A stretch of DNA of 27,098 bases from an uncultured bacterium (GTDB lineage: Bacteria > Bacillota > Clostridia > Lachnospirales > Lachnospiraceae), in the NCBI GenBank assembly GCA_905215625.1, contig CAJMQQ010000040.1:1-27098 (forward strand). The letters are read 5' to 3'. Positions 15,306 through 24,274 of this stretch are shown here, piece by piece. Below the pieces are notes generated by a model. It had not been told where the DNA came from. It made no database searches and saw nothing but the letters and a program-made list of their open reading frames with translations. The position numbers were made by a program, and so were the translations under genes. How positions within the stretch are numbered: the first letter of the stretch is position 1; every line of letters starts with the position of its first letter.

Positions 15306-16268
15306 ATGTACGATATTGCAGCATTTGGAGAAATTTTGATTGATTTTACCGAGCAGGGTGGAAATGAAAATGGACAGAAGCTATTTGTAAGGAATCCGGG
15401 AGGAGCTCCTGCTAATATGCTGACTGCTGCAGCTCATCTTGGAGCTAAAACGGCATTTCTGGGAAAAGTTGGAACGGATATGCATGGCAGATTTTTGAAG
15501 GAAACATTGGAAAGGGAAAAGGTAGATACCACAGGCCTTTTGCTGGATGAGAATTTTTTTACCACACTGGCATTCGTGGCATTAAACCCACAGGGAGAAC
15601 GGAGTTTTTCTTTTGCCAGAAAACCGGGAGCGGATACACAGATGACAAGCGGGGAATTGAGGGAGGATATTATTAAAAATACCCGGATTTTTCACGTGGG
15701 TTCTCTGTCCATGACGGATGAACCGGCATACGGAACTACGATATATGCAGTAAAATTGGCAAAACAAAGTGGAGCGATTATTTCTTACGATCCTAATTAT
15801 AGAGCAGCGCTCTGGAAAAATAACGAAGTGGCAAAACAAAAAATGCGAAGCCTGATTCCGTTTGTGGATGTAATGAAAATATCTGATGAAGAGACAGAAT
15901 TGCTGACTGGAGAGAAAACAGTGGAAAAAGCAGCGGAAGTTCTGCTGGCTCAGGGAGTAAAGATTACAGCGATAACATTAGGAAGCGATGGAGCCTATGT
16001 GAGGACAAAAGAAGGCGGAAGTAAAATTAAGGGATTTTCGAGTACAGCGGTAGATACTACAGGGGCAGGAGATTCTTTCTGGGGAGGCTTTCTTTATAAG
16101 ATATGTGAGAGCGGAAAACGACTGGAAGAGATTCGTCTCTCTGAAGTGTCAGAGTTTACGCTGTTTGCCAATAGTGTCGCATCTCTTTGTGTGGAACGTC
16201 AAGGAGGTATTCCGGCGATGCCTTATAAAAATGAAGTACTGGAACGCCTGCAAAATTTAGAGAGTTAG
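15306..16268 (+). CDS. PfkB-family carbohydrate kinase (fructokinase-like)
   Basis: A 320-residue ribokinase-superfamily sugar kinase. The N-terminal substrate motif is NPGGAPANML, and the C-terminal DTTGAGDSFWGGF holds the anion hole and catalytic aspartate. FGEILIDFTEQG near the N-terminus resembles bacterial fructokinases and 5-dehydro-2-deoxygluconokinases. It phosphorylates the product of the preceding enzymes or the imported sugar with ATP. A GTG at 15297 is in frame, but AGGTGG at 15295-15300 supports the ATG at 15306. It is the last gene of the operon and takes the position of rbsK, with three enzyme genes inserted between it and the binding protein. Sequence alone does not separate fructose from other ketose or deoxy-sugar substrates. 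Confidence 0.9.
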   Translation: MYDIAAFGEILIDFTEQGGNENGQKLFVRNPGGAPANMLTAAAHLGAKTAFLGKVGTDMHGRFLKETLEREKVDTTGLLLDENFFTTLAFVALNPQGERSFSFARKPGADTQMTSGELREDIIKNTRIFHVGSLSMTDEPAYGTTIYAVKLAKQSGAIISYDPNYRAALWKNNEVAKQKMRSLIPFVDVMKISDEETELLTGEKTVEKAAEVLLAQGVKITAITLGSDGAYVRTKEGGSKIKGFSSTAVDTTGAGDSFWGGFLYKICESGKRLEEIRLSEVSEFTLFANSVASLCVERQGGIPAMPYKNEVLERLQNLES

Positions 16269-16346
16269 ATTTGATTATAATAAATGATAGCACGAGAAAA
16301 TCTCGTAAAAGCCTTCGAAATGTGCAGCCGTTTTCATTTAAAACAG

Positions 16347-16385
16347 GTGCTGCCGCACTAGTTTTTAGTGCGGCAGCACTTTTTC
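16347..16385. terminator. Strong bidirectional terminator closing the cassette
   Basis: A 14-base perfect GC-rich stem, GTGCTGCCGCACTA (16347-16360) against TAGTGCGGCAGCAC (16366-16379), with a GTTTT loop and a T-run after it on the + strand. On the - strand it is followed by CCTGTTTT, so it also serves the convergent gene ending at 16385. A smaller hairpin, ACGAGA-AAA-TCTCGT, lies at 16292-16306 without a T-run. Confidence 0.93.
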
Positions 16386-19300
16386 TATGAAGACAAACTT
16401 GCTGCCGCTACATTGGCAGAAGCATTAGCGTCCAATTTATTTTGGCTGCTTTGATTGGAGTTTGGATAAGTTGGCGCATGGCCGTTGCTGCTTCCTGGAT
16501 AGGAAGGATTCTTATGCAGATTTTTCTGGGCAGTGGAAAGCATCAGTTTGATACGGTTTAACTGATTGACTTCGCTGGCGCCAGGATCGTAGTCTACGGC
16601 AATAATATTGGACTGAGGATAACTGCGGCGCAGTTCCTTGATGACGCCCTTTCCGACAACGTGGTTGGGCAGACAGCCAAATGGCTGGGCGCAGACAATG
16701 TTTTCCACTCCGTTGTGGATTAATTCCAGCATTTCTCCTGTCAGGAACCAGCCTTCGCCGGTCTGATTGCCAAGAGAGACAAAATCTTTTGCCATATCTG
16801 CCAGGTTATGGATATTAGCAGGCGGGTCAAAATGACGGCTCTGCTCCAGCTCTTTCCTTGCAGTCTTGCGGAAATATTCCAATAAAGCAATTCCCATGTT
16901 ACACAGGCGGGCGGTAGAACGCTTGCCTCCTAAGTGGTCAGCCTTAAAGTTGCTGTTGTAGAATGCGTATAAAAGGAAGTCCATCAGATCCGGCATAACG
17001 GCCTCGGCGCCTTCTACTTCCAGCAGATCGACAATGTGGTTGTTGGCAAGAGGGGAGAATTTGACTAAAATTTCTCCTACGATTCCAACTCTGGGCTTTT
17101 TGACAGCCAGACGGGGCAGATTGTCAAAATCCTGGACAATACCTCGTACATTCCGGCCAAATTCCATCATGGAAGGGCTCTTTTTGGAAAGAGAAGCCGC
17201 GCATACGGCCTTCCATTTTTCGTGAAGTTTGTTGGCGCTTCCAGGCACTGCTTCATAGGGGCGTGTGGCATAGAGAACTCTCATAAATACATCGCCGTAT
17301 ACCACCGCCTGCATGGCCTTGGTAAGGAGAGGAAGGGTAATGGTAAATCCAGGATTGGTCTCCATGCCGTTGGCATTGACGGAAATAACCGGAATCTGTC
17401 CCATACCAGCCTTTTCCAGGGCGCGGCGGATAAATCCGATATAGTTGGAAGCGCGGCAGCCGCCGCCGGTCTGGGTCATAAAAATAGCAGTATGATCCAG
17501 GTCGTATTTTCCAGACAGCAGGGCGTCCATAATCTGTCCGATAACAATTAAGGACGGATAGCAGGCGTCATTATTGACATACTGAAGTCCTACATCCACT
17601 GCCCGTTTGTCATGGTTTTGAAGAACCTCTACCCGGTAGCCGAAGGAACGGATTGCCGTTTCCAGCAAATCAAAGTGGATAGGAGACATCTGTGGACAAA
17701 GAATGGTATAGTCCTTTTTCATGTCTTTTGTAAAGACTCTGCGGTTATAGGCGCTGGAAACAACTTTCCGCTGATAGTGTTTCTGATCCCTTACTCTTAA
17801 TGCGGCAATCAGAGAGCGGATACGGATTCTGGCAGCCCCTAAGTTGTTGACCTCGTCGATCTTTAATACGGTATAAATCTTACCGGATTTGGTAAGAATA
17901 TCATTTACCTGGTCAGTGGTTACAGCGTCTAAGCCGCATCCAAAGGAATTTAACTGGATTAAATCCAGGAAATCACAGGTCTTTACATAGCTTGCAGCTT
18001 TGTAGAGACGGGAGTGGTACATCCATTGATCGGTAACAACCAGAGGACGATCTACTTTCGCCAGATGGGAAACCGAATCTTCTGTCAGGACGGCAAATCC
18101 GTAAGAAGCGATTAAGTCCGGAATGCCGTGGTGGATTTCCGGATCTACATGGTAAGGACGTCCGGCCAGGACGATGCCCTGGCGATTGTGCTCCTTTAAC
18201 CAGGCAATGGTTTCTTCGCCCTTTTTTTCAATGTCCAGATGACAGGAGGAAAGTTCCTGCCAGGCCAGATGAGCGGCATTTTCAATTTCTTTTTCCGTTA
18301 CCGGAACGGCAAATCCGGAATCAGGTCCCAGTTCCTGGATAAATTCCTGAACCAGGGCTTTTGTCAGAATTTCCTCATTGGTAAACGCCATAAATGGATT
18401 AAAGAACCGGACGCTGTGTTCCTCAAGTTCTTCCATATTGTTTTTAATATTTTCTGCATAGGAAGTTACCATCGGGCAGTTGTAGTGGTTGCCTGCCTCT
18501 GGAGTCTCGTTGCGTTCGTAAGGAATGCAGGGATAAAAGATAAACTTGATTCCCTGCTTAATCAGCCAGTTGACATGGCCGTGGGCCAGTTTTGCCGGAT
18601 AACATTCTGATTCGCTGGGGATGGATTCAATGCCCAGCTCATAAAGCTGTTTGGAAGACTGGGCGGACAAAACAGTCCGGAATCCCAGTTCTTTAAAGAA
18701 GATAGCCCAGAATGGATAATTTTCGTACATATTTAAAACTCTGGGGATGCCTACCGTGCCGCGGATTGCCTGATCTGCGCTTAACGGCTCATAATCAAAG
18801 ATCCGGTGGTACTTATAATCAAACAGATTGGGAACTTCTTTTTTCTTTTTTTCTTTTCCAAGGCCTCTCTCGCATCGGTTGCCAGATACGAAATGGCGTC
18901 CGCCTCCAAACTGGTTGACCGTCAGGACGCAGCTGTTGGTACATCCCTTGCAGCGGGTCATGGAGGTGGTGTATTTTAAATCAATGATTTTATCCAGAGA
19001 AAGCATGGAAGTCTCTTTGGAGGCGTCGAACCGTTCTCTGGCGATTAAAGCAGCGCCGAAAGCGCCCATGATTCCGGCAATGTCAGGCCGGATGGCTTCG
19101 CAGCCGGCAATTTTTTCAAAGCTTCTTAATACGGCGTCATTGTAAAAGGTTCCGCCCTGCACGACGATGTGCTTTCCTAAATCAGAAGCAGAGGTAATCT
19201 TAATTACCTTAAATAATGCGTTTTTAATAACCGAGTAAGCCAGACCAGCGGAAATATCGGAGACACTGGCACCTTCTTTCTGGGCCTGCTTTACGTTGGA

Positions 19301-20767
19301 GTTCATAAACACGGTACAGCGGGTTCCAAGATCCGTAGGATTTTTGGCAAATAAAGCTTCTTTTGCAAAATCCTGTACGCTGTAGTTTAAAGATTTTGCA
19401 AAAGTCTCAATAAAAGAACCGCAGCCGGAAGAACAAGCTTCATTTAGCTGAACGCTGTCTACCGTGCCGTCTTTGATGCGGATGCATTTCATATCCTGGC
19501 CGCCAATGTCTAAGATACAGTCTACGTCAGGTTCGAAAAATGCGGCGGCATAGTAATGGGAAATGGTTTCCACTTCCCCTTCATCCAGCATAAGGGCGGC
19601 CTTTAAAAGAGCTTCTCCGTAGCCAGTAGAGCAGGACCAGGCGATTTTAGCCGTATCCGGAAGCAGCTCCTTTATTTCGCGGACTGCTTCAATGGCTGTC
19701 TTTAACGGACTGCCGTTGTTGTTGCTGTAAAAACGGTATAAAAGGCTTCCGTCTTCTCCGACCAAGGCAACTTTGGTCGTGGTAGAACCAGCGTCGATTC
19801 CTAAAAAGCAGTTGCCTTTATAGGTGGATAAATCGCTAGTCTGGACACAGTGCCCTTGATGGCGTTTCTGGAAAGCCTGATAATCTTCCTGATTTTCAAA
19901 CAGCGGCTCCATCCGCTTTACTTCAAAGTCCATTTTGATACCGGAAGAAAGCAGTTCAATCAGGGAATCCAGACTGACAGGAACGGCAGTTTCTTCTGCA
20001 TTCATAGCGGCGCCTGCGGCAGCAAACAAATGAGAGTGTTCCGGTGCGATGATCTGCTCAGGGGCTAAATGAAGGGTGCGGACAAAGGCATTGCGGAGCT
20101 CTGGAAGAAAATGAAGAGGGCCGCCTAAGAATGCAACGTTGCCGCGAATAGGTTTTCCACAGGCCAGGCCGCTGATAGTCTGATTAACAACTGCCTGGAA
20201 AATAGAAGCGGCCAAGTCCTCTCTGGTAGCGCCTTCGTTGATTAAAGGCTGGATGTCCGATTTGGCGAAAACGCCGCAGCGGGCTGCGATAGGGTAAATG
20301 GCCTGATAGTTTTTTGCATATTCATTTAATCCGGAAGCATCTGTCTGAAGAAGGGATGCCATCTGGTCGATAAAAGAACCGGTGCCGCCAGCGCAGATTC
20401 CGTTCATCCGCTGGTCGATTCCGCCTGTAAAATAAATAATTTTGGCATCCTCGCCGCCTAGCTCGATGGCAACGTCTGTCTGGGGCGCGTAGTCCTGCAA
20501 AGAAGTGGCAACTGCCACAACTTCCTGGACAAATGGAATTTCCATGTGCTGGGAAAGAGTTAATCCGCCGGAGCCGGTAATAACCGGACGTACATCTGTG
20601 GGTCCCAGGGCATCTTTTGCCTTTTCAAGCAGATGGGCCAGCGTTTCCTGGATATTAGCAAAATGCCGTTCATAATCGGCAAAACGTATATGGGAATCTT
20701 CATCTAAAATTGCAATCTTTACAGTGGTGGAACCAATGTCGATTCCAAGGGTGTTGAATAAATTCAT
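16385..20767 (-). CDS. Giant acyl-CoA dehydratase activase / 2-hydroxyacyl-CoA dehydratase-like fusion protein
   Basis: A 1460-residue cytoplasmic protein. Residues 7-255 form a BcrA/BadF/HgdC-type ATPase (GIDIGSTTVK, GGEDAK, cysteines 125 and 164 at the iron-sulfur positions). Residues 321-575 form a second complete one (GIDAGSTTTK, GGQDMK, Cys445 and Cys484). A cysteine group, RCKGCTNSC plus NRC (606, 609, 613, 632), follows. Next come a DUF2229-type region from about 672 (GIPRVLNMYENYPFW) and a long C-terminal region related to the dehydratase D component. HgdC-type activases pump one electron at low potential into (R)-2-hydroxyacyl-CoA dehydratases; for this fused class the substrate is not known. 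No hgdA/hgdB-type genes are adjacent. The ATG at 20767 is preferred over a TTG at 20812; AAAGGAGG is 20 bases upstream with a hairpin between. Confidence 0.92.
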   Translation of the reverse strand: MNLFNTLGIDIGSTTVKIAILDEDSHIRFADYERHFANIQETLAHLLEKAKDALGPTDVRPVITGSGGLTLSQHMEIPFVQEVVAVATSLQDYAPQTDVAIELGGEDAKIIYFTGGIDQRMNGICAGGTGSFIDQMASLLQTDASGLNEYAKNYQAIYPIAARCGVFAKSDIQPLINEGATREDLAASIFQAVVNQTISGLACGKPIRGNVAFLGGPLHFLPELRNAFVRTLHLAPEQIIAPEHSHLFAAAGAAMNAEETAVPVSLDSLIELLSSGIKMDFEVKRMEPLFENQEDYQAFQKRHQGHCVQTSDLSTYKGNCFLGIDAGSTTTKVALVGEDGSLLYRFYSNNNGSPLKTAIEAVREIKELLPDTAKIAWSCSTGYGEALLKAALMLDEGEVETISHYYAAAFFEPDVDCILDIGGQDMKCIRIKDGTVDSVQLNEACSSGCGSFIETFAKSLNYSVQDFAKEALFAKNPTDLGTRCTVFMNSNVKQAQKEGASVSDISAGLAYSVIKNALFKVIKITSASDLGKHIVVQGGTFYNDAVLRSFEKIAGCEAIRPDIAGIMGAFGAALIARERFDASKETSMLSLDKIIDLKYTTSMTRCKGCTNSCVLTVNQFGGGRHFVSGNRCERGLGKEKKKKEVPNLFDYKYHRIFDYEPLSADQAIRGTVGIPRVLNMYENYPFWAIFFKELGFRTVLSAQSSKQLYELGIESIPSESECYPAKLAHGHVNWLIKQGIKFIFYPCIPYERNETPEAGNHYNCPMVTSYAENIKNNMEELEEHSVRFFNPFMAFTNEEILTKALVQEFIQELGPDSGFAVPVTEKEIENAAHLAWQELSSCHLDIEKKGEETIAWLKEHNRQGIVLAGRPYHVDPEIHHGIPDLIASYGFAVLTEDSVSHLAKVDRPLVVTDQWMYHSRLYKAASYVKTCDFLDLIQLNSFGCGLDAVTTDQVNDILTKSGKIYTVLKIDEVNNLGAARIRIRSLIAALRVRDQKHYQRKVVSSAYNRRVFTKDMKKDYTILCPQMSPIHFDLLETAIRSFGYRVEVLQNHDKRAVDVGLQYVNNDACYPSLIVIGQIMDALLSGKYDLDHTAIFMTQTGGGCRASNYIGFIRRALEKAGMGQIPVISVNANGMETNPGFTITLPLLTKAMQAVVYGDVFMRVLYATRPYEAVPGSANKLHEKWKAVCAASLSKKSPSMMEFGRNVRGIVQDFDNLPRLAVKKPRVGIVGEILVKFSPLANNHIVDLLEVEGAEAVMPDLMDFLLYAFYNSNFKADHLGGKRSTARLCNMGIALLEYFRKTARKELEQSRHFDPPANIHNLADMAKDFVSLGNQTGEGWFLTGEMLELIHNGVENIVCAQPFGCLPNHVVGKGVIKELRRSYPQSNIIAVDYDPGASEVNQLNRIKLMLSTAQKNLHKNPSYPGSSNGHAPTYPNSNQSSQNKLDANASANVAAASLSS

Positions 20768-20795
20768 ACTTGCGGGGAAATCCCCTGCCTCCTTT
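20768..20795 (-). promoter_or_regulatory. Ribosome site with intervening hairpin before the giant activase gene
   Basis: On the coding strand AAAGGAGG (+ strand 20788-20795) is 20 bases from the ATG. Between them GGGGATTTCCCC (+ strand 20774-20785) can fold into a four-GC-pair hairpin. Removing the hairpin leaves 8 bases, a normal spacing. No start codon lies at normal distance from the Shine-Dalgarno sequence in this frame. Confidence 0.55.
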
Positions 20796-20926
20796 GTAAA
20801 GCCATTAGGCAATATTCTGTTTTAGTTTAACATAAAATAGGTAAGAATACAATTAGTAGCATCTGTTAAAAAAATGTAAAGAAAGCGTAAAGATTTTTGG
20901 AGACTATGTAAAATACGGCAATTTGT

Positions 20927-20955
20927 TTGACAAACAACATGGCGGTTAGTATAAT
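20927..20955 (+). promoter_or_regulatory. Consensus promoter of the corA unit
   Basis: A perfect TTGACA at 20927-20932, a 17-base spacer and a perfect TATAAT at 20950-20955. Transcription would start near 20962, giving a leader of about 44 bases. It lies in the 238-base divergent gap between the giant activase gene and corA; I see no equally good promoter for the - strand gene there. Confidence 0.9.
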
Positions 20956-21005
20956 GGTAAGAGCGTTAGAATGGGTAAAATAGGCAGGAAAAGGAGGAGA
21001 AGGGC

Positions 21006-21947
21006 ATGATTCAGATTTTCAAGACAGAAGATGGCGCGGTTCATCAGATTGATGAAATAGAGCCAAATTCCTGGATTGCGCTGACCGATCCTACAGCAGC
21101 GGAGATTCTGGAGATCGCGGATGCATTTCAGATTGATCCGGATCCGTTAAGGGCGCCTTTGGATGAAGAAGAGAGATCCCGTCTGGAGATTGAGGATAAT
21201 TATTCACTGGTATTGGTGGATATTCCGTCTATTGAGGAACGAAACGGCAAGGACTGGTATGTGACAATCCCAATCGGAATCGTGATGACTGCTGCCAATA
21301 TTATTACAGTCTGTCTGGAAGAAACGCCAGTGCTGAACGCATTTATGGATGGACGTGTGAGAGATTTCCATACCTACATGAAGACACGCTTCATTCTTCA
21401 GGTCCTTTATAAAAATGCATCTTTGTACCTTCAGTATCTGAGGGTGATTGAAAAGAAAAGTGAAGTGATCGAAAAGCAGCTTCACAAATCCCAGAAAAAT
21501 CAGGAACTTATCGAGCTTCTGGAGCTGGAAAAGTCTCTTTTGTATTTTACTACATCCCTCAGATCAAACGAAGTGGTTCTGGAAAAGCTGATGCGCAGCG
21601 AAAGGATCAAAAAATATCCGGAGGATACGGATCTTCTGGAAGATGTTATTATTGAAAATAAACAGGCAATTGAGATGGCAAATATTTACAGTGGTATTCT
21701 GGGAGGAACCATGGATACGTTCGCGTCGGTTATTTCCAACAATCAGAACCTGGTTATGAAATTTTTAACAACGGTTACGATTGTAATGTCTGTGCCAACC
21801 ATGATTTCCAGCTTTTACGGTATGAACGTCAATGTAGCGGGAATGCCGTTTGCCAGAAGCCCGTATGGATTTCCGATTATTATCGGATGTTCGATCGTAG
21901 TCTGTCTGATTATCGCCTGGATTTTTTCAAAACGAGATTTGTTCTAA
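21006..21947 (+). CDS. corA: CorA-family magnesium/divalent cation transporter
   Basis: A 313-residue CorA-type channel. The cytoplasmic N-terminal domain (1-250) is alpha/beta with a long charged helix (about 145-250), as in the CorA funnel. Two transmembrane helices follow at about 252-271 and 288-307. The selectivity motif YGMN (GMN at 272-274) ends helix 1, and the protein ends in a short basic tail (FSKRDLF). Such proteins form pentamers that admit Mg2+, sometimes Co2+ or Ni2+. GGAGG lies before the ATG. The next gene follows after 12 bases. Confidence 0.93.
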   Translation: MIQIFKTEDGAVHQIDEIEPNSWIALTDPTAAEILEIADAFQIDPDPLRAPLDEEERSRLEIEDNYSLVLVDIPSIEERNGKDWYVTIPIGIVMTAANIITVCLEETPVLNAFMDGRVRDFHTYMKTRFILQVLYKNASLYLQYLRVIEKKSEVIEKQLHKSQKNQELIELLELEKSLLYFTTSLRSNEVVLEKLMRSERIKKYPEDTDLLEDVIIENKQAIEMANIYSGILGGTMDTFASVISNNQNLVMKFLTTVTIVMSVPTMISSFYGMNVNVAGMPFARSPYGFPIIIGCSIVVCLIIAWIFSKRDLF

Positions 21948-21959
21948 TAGGAGAATTCG

Positions 21960-22805
21960 ATGAAATTTTTTTACAAACTAGAACGCAAATACGGAAAATA
22001 TGCCATTCCGAATTTAATGCAGTACGTTGTGATTATGTATGGGATCGGACTGGCAATTTCTTTGTGGAATCCGATGATTTATTACCGGTATTTAAGCCTG
22101 GATGGCTGGGCAATCCTTCATGGACAGATTTGGAGAATTGTCACATTTTTGTGCTATCCGCCAGCGCCTGGGATTTTCTTTGGAATCCTGGCTCTCTATC
22201 TCTATTATTCTATGGGACAGACTCTGGAGCGGGTCTGGGGCGCATTCCGGTTTAACGCGTATTTTCTGTTAGGAATTGTCGGACACGTGCTGGCAGAAAT
22301 TATTCTTACTTTGATTTTTGGACAAAGCCCCAGACTGCTTCCGGTGGCTTTGGATTTTTCTTTGTTTTTTGCATTTGCCCTGACCTTCCCAGATGTGGAA
22401 TTTTTATTAATGTATGTAATCCCTGTTAAGGCTAAGTGGCTGGCCGTGGCAGAGGGAGCAATTTATCTCTATTATCTGATTACCGGAGATTTGCTGACCC
22501 GGATCGAAATTGGCCTGACTATGGCTAACGTGATTCTGTTCTTCTTACTGACCCGCAATTACAGCAGGATTAATCCGAAAGAAGTAAAGAGAAAGCATGA
22601 TTTTAAAACTCAGGTTCAGATGAAGCCGCAGGGAAGAACCCGTCATAAATGCGCGGTTTGTGGAAGGACAGAATTAGATGGACCTGGAATGGAATTCCGC
22701 TACTGTTCAAAATGTGAAGGGAATTATGAGTATTGTCAGGACCACTTATATACCCATCAGCACGTGACAAAAAGCAGTACCCAGGAACAAGTACCAACCA
22801 AGTAA
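21960..22805 (+). CDS. Rhomboid-fold membrane protein, probably non-proteolytic, with C-terminal zinc-ribbon
   Basis: A 281-residue protein with about six hydrophobic helices in residues 20-198, then a basic linker and a cysteine/histidine-rich tail. The membrane part resembles rhomboid/derlin proteins in plan: an amphipathic L1-like stretch with WRIVTF, then MGQTLERVWGAFRFN. The catalytic GxSG serine and the late-helix histidine of active rhomboids are not seen, so it is probably a pseudoprotease. The tail carries CAVC (231, 234), CSKC (249, 252), Cys259 and His262, 266 and 268, enough for one or two zinc sites. AGGAG precedes the ATG 12 bases after corA. The function is unknown; membrane-protein handling or Mg-related regulation would be guesses. 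Confidence 0.8.
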   Translation: MKFFYKLERKYGKYAIPNLMQYVVIMYGIGLAISLWNPMIYYRYLSLDGWAILHGQIWRIVTFLCYPPAPGIFFGILALYLYYSMGQTLERVWGAFRFNAYFLLGIVGHVLAEIILTLIFGQSPRLLPVALDFSLFFAFALTFPDVEFLLMYVIPVKAKWLAVAEGAIYLYYLITGDLLTRIEIGLTMANVILFFLLTRNYSRINPKEVKRKHDFKTQVQMKPQGRTRHKCAVCGRTELDGPGMEFRYCSKCEGNYEYCQDHLYTHQHVTKSSTQEQVPTK

Positions 22806-22840
22806 GTAGACACCCAACTAAAATTTGGAGGAAAAAGAAA

Positions 22841-24274
22841 GTGAAAAAGACAAAAATCATTTGTACGATGGGGCCGAATACAGACAACTATGAGATTATG
22901 AAAGGCCTGGCGCTTAACAACATGGATGTAGCCCGTTTCAATTTTTCCCACGGAAGCTACGCAGAGCATAAGGGACGTCTGGAGTTGCTGAAAAAGGTCC
23001 GCAAAGAAGTAGGACGCCCAATCGCAGCCCTTCTGGACACCAAAGGACCGGAGATTCGTACCGGATTATTAAAAGATCACCAGAAAGTAATGCTGGAAGC
23101 AGGACAGACCTATACTCTTACAATCCGTGAGGTAGAGGGAGACTGTGAAATTGCCCATATTAATTACAATGGACTGAATGAAGACGTTTCTGCAGGAAAC
23201 AAGATTCTGATTGACGATGGTTTAATTGAATTGGAAGTAAAGGAAGTAAACGGGGAAGACATTGTCTGTACTGTTATCAACGGCGGCGAGCTGGGAGAGA
23301 GAAAGGGCGTTAACGTACCAAATGTAAAGATTAAGCTTCCTGCATTAACGGATAAGGACAAAGAGGATATCCGCTTTGCTATCAAAGAAGGATTTGACTT
23401 TATTGCGGCTTCTTTCGTACGGACTGCAGATGCAATCCGCGAGATCCGTCAGATGTTAGATGATGCCGGATCCAGCATCCAGATTATCTCTAAGATTGAA
23501 AATGCAGAAGGCCTTCAGAATTTAGACGAGATTATTGAGGTCAGCGACGGCATTATGGTTGCGCGAGGCGACTTAGGCGTTGAGATTCCGGCCCAGAAGC
23601 TGCCTTATATCCAGAAGCAGATTATCCACAAGTGCAACGAAGCAGGAAAGGTAGTAATTACTGCTACCCAGATGCTGGATTCCATGATCCGCAACCCAAG
23701 ACCTACCCGTGCAGAGGTAACAGACGTTGCAAATGCAGTTTACGACGGCACCGATGTTGTTATGTTGTCCGGAGAGACTGCAATGGGCAAGTATCCAGTC
23801 GAGGCGCTGAAGATGATGGTACAGATTATCGAAGATACCGAGTCTCACCTGGATTATTCCGATTACCGCAGAAGAAAAGTCTGCGCAAGCAAAAACCAGA
23901 ACGTATCCGGAGCAGTTTGCTATGCATCAGTTTCCACAGCACATGAGCTGGGAGCTTCCGCTATCGTAACTCCTACCATTACCGGATTTACTGCAAGAAT
24001 GCTGTCTAAGTGGCGTCCGGCTGCTCACATTATGGGAATGTCCCCAAGTATGTCTGTCGTGCGGCAGATGATGATTTACTGGGGCGTAAAGCCAATCTGG
24101 TCCCGCCGTGCAGATTCTACGGATGAACTGATTGAATCTTCCATCGACGAGTTAAAATCAATGGAATTAGTAAAAGAAGGCGACCTGGCTGTTGTTACCG
24201 CCGGAGTGGTAAACTTTGCAAGCCGTCATGAGCCGGCAGCACAGACCAACATTATGAGGGTTGTGTCTATCTAA
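22841..24274 (+). CDS. pyk: Pyruvate kinase
   Basis: A 477-residue glycolytic enzyme making pyruvate and ATP from phosphoenolpyruvate and ADP. The family core is complete: KIICTMGPNTDN at the N-terminus, ARFNFSHG, ISKIENAEG (catalytic lysine), MVARGDLGVEI and the signature ITATQMLDSMI with PTRAEVTDVANAV. A C-terminal allosteric domain follows, without the extra PEP-utiliser domain of Bacillus Pyk. The start is a GTG at 22841: GGAGG at 22827-22831 is 9 bases upstream, and the open frame before it overlaps the rhomboid-like gene with unrelated sequence. Probably co-transcribed with corA. Confidence 0.97.
   Translation: MKKTKIICTMGPNTDNYEIMKGLALNNMDVARFNFSHGSYAEHKGRLELLKKVRKEVGRPIAALLDTKGPEIRTGLLKDHQKVMLEAGQTYTLTIREVEGDCEIAHINYNGLNEDVSAGNKILIDDGLIELEVKEVNGEDIVCTVINGGELGERKGVNVPNVKIKLPALTDKDKEDIRFAIKEGFDFIAASFVRTADAIREIRQMLDDAGSSIQIISKIENAEGLQNLDEIIEVSDGIMVARGDLGVEIPAQKLPYIQKQIIHKCNEAGKVVITATQMLDSMIRNPRPTRAEVTDVANAVYDGTDVVMLSGETAMGKYPVEALKMMVQIIEDTESHLDYSDYRRRKVCASKNQNVSGAVCYASVSTAHELGASAIVTPTITGFTARMLSKWRPAAHIMGMSPSMSVVRQMMIYWGVKPIWSRRADSTDELIESSIDELKSMELVKEGDLAVVTAGVVNFASRHEPAAQTNIMRVVSI

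Noticed and set aside
16292..16306. Hairpin ACGAGA-AAA-TCTCGT as a separate terminator
   Set aside because: No T-run follows on the + strand and the stem is short; the strong terminator at 16347-16385 explains the end of the operon.
21887..22255. A 122-codon + strand frame across the corA and rhomboid-like genes
   Set aside because: It overlaps two better-supported genes in another frame and has no family features.
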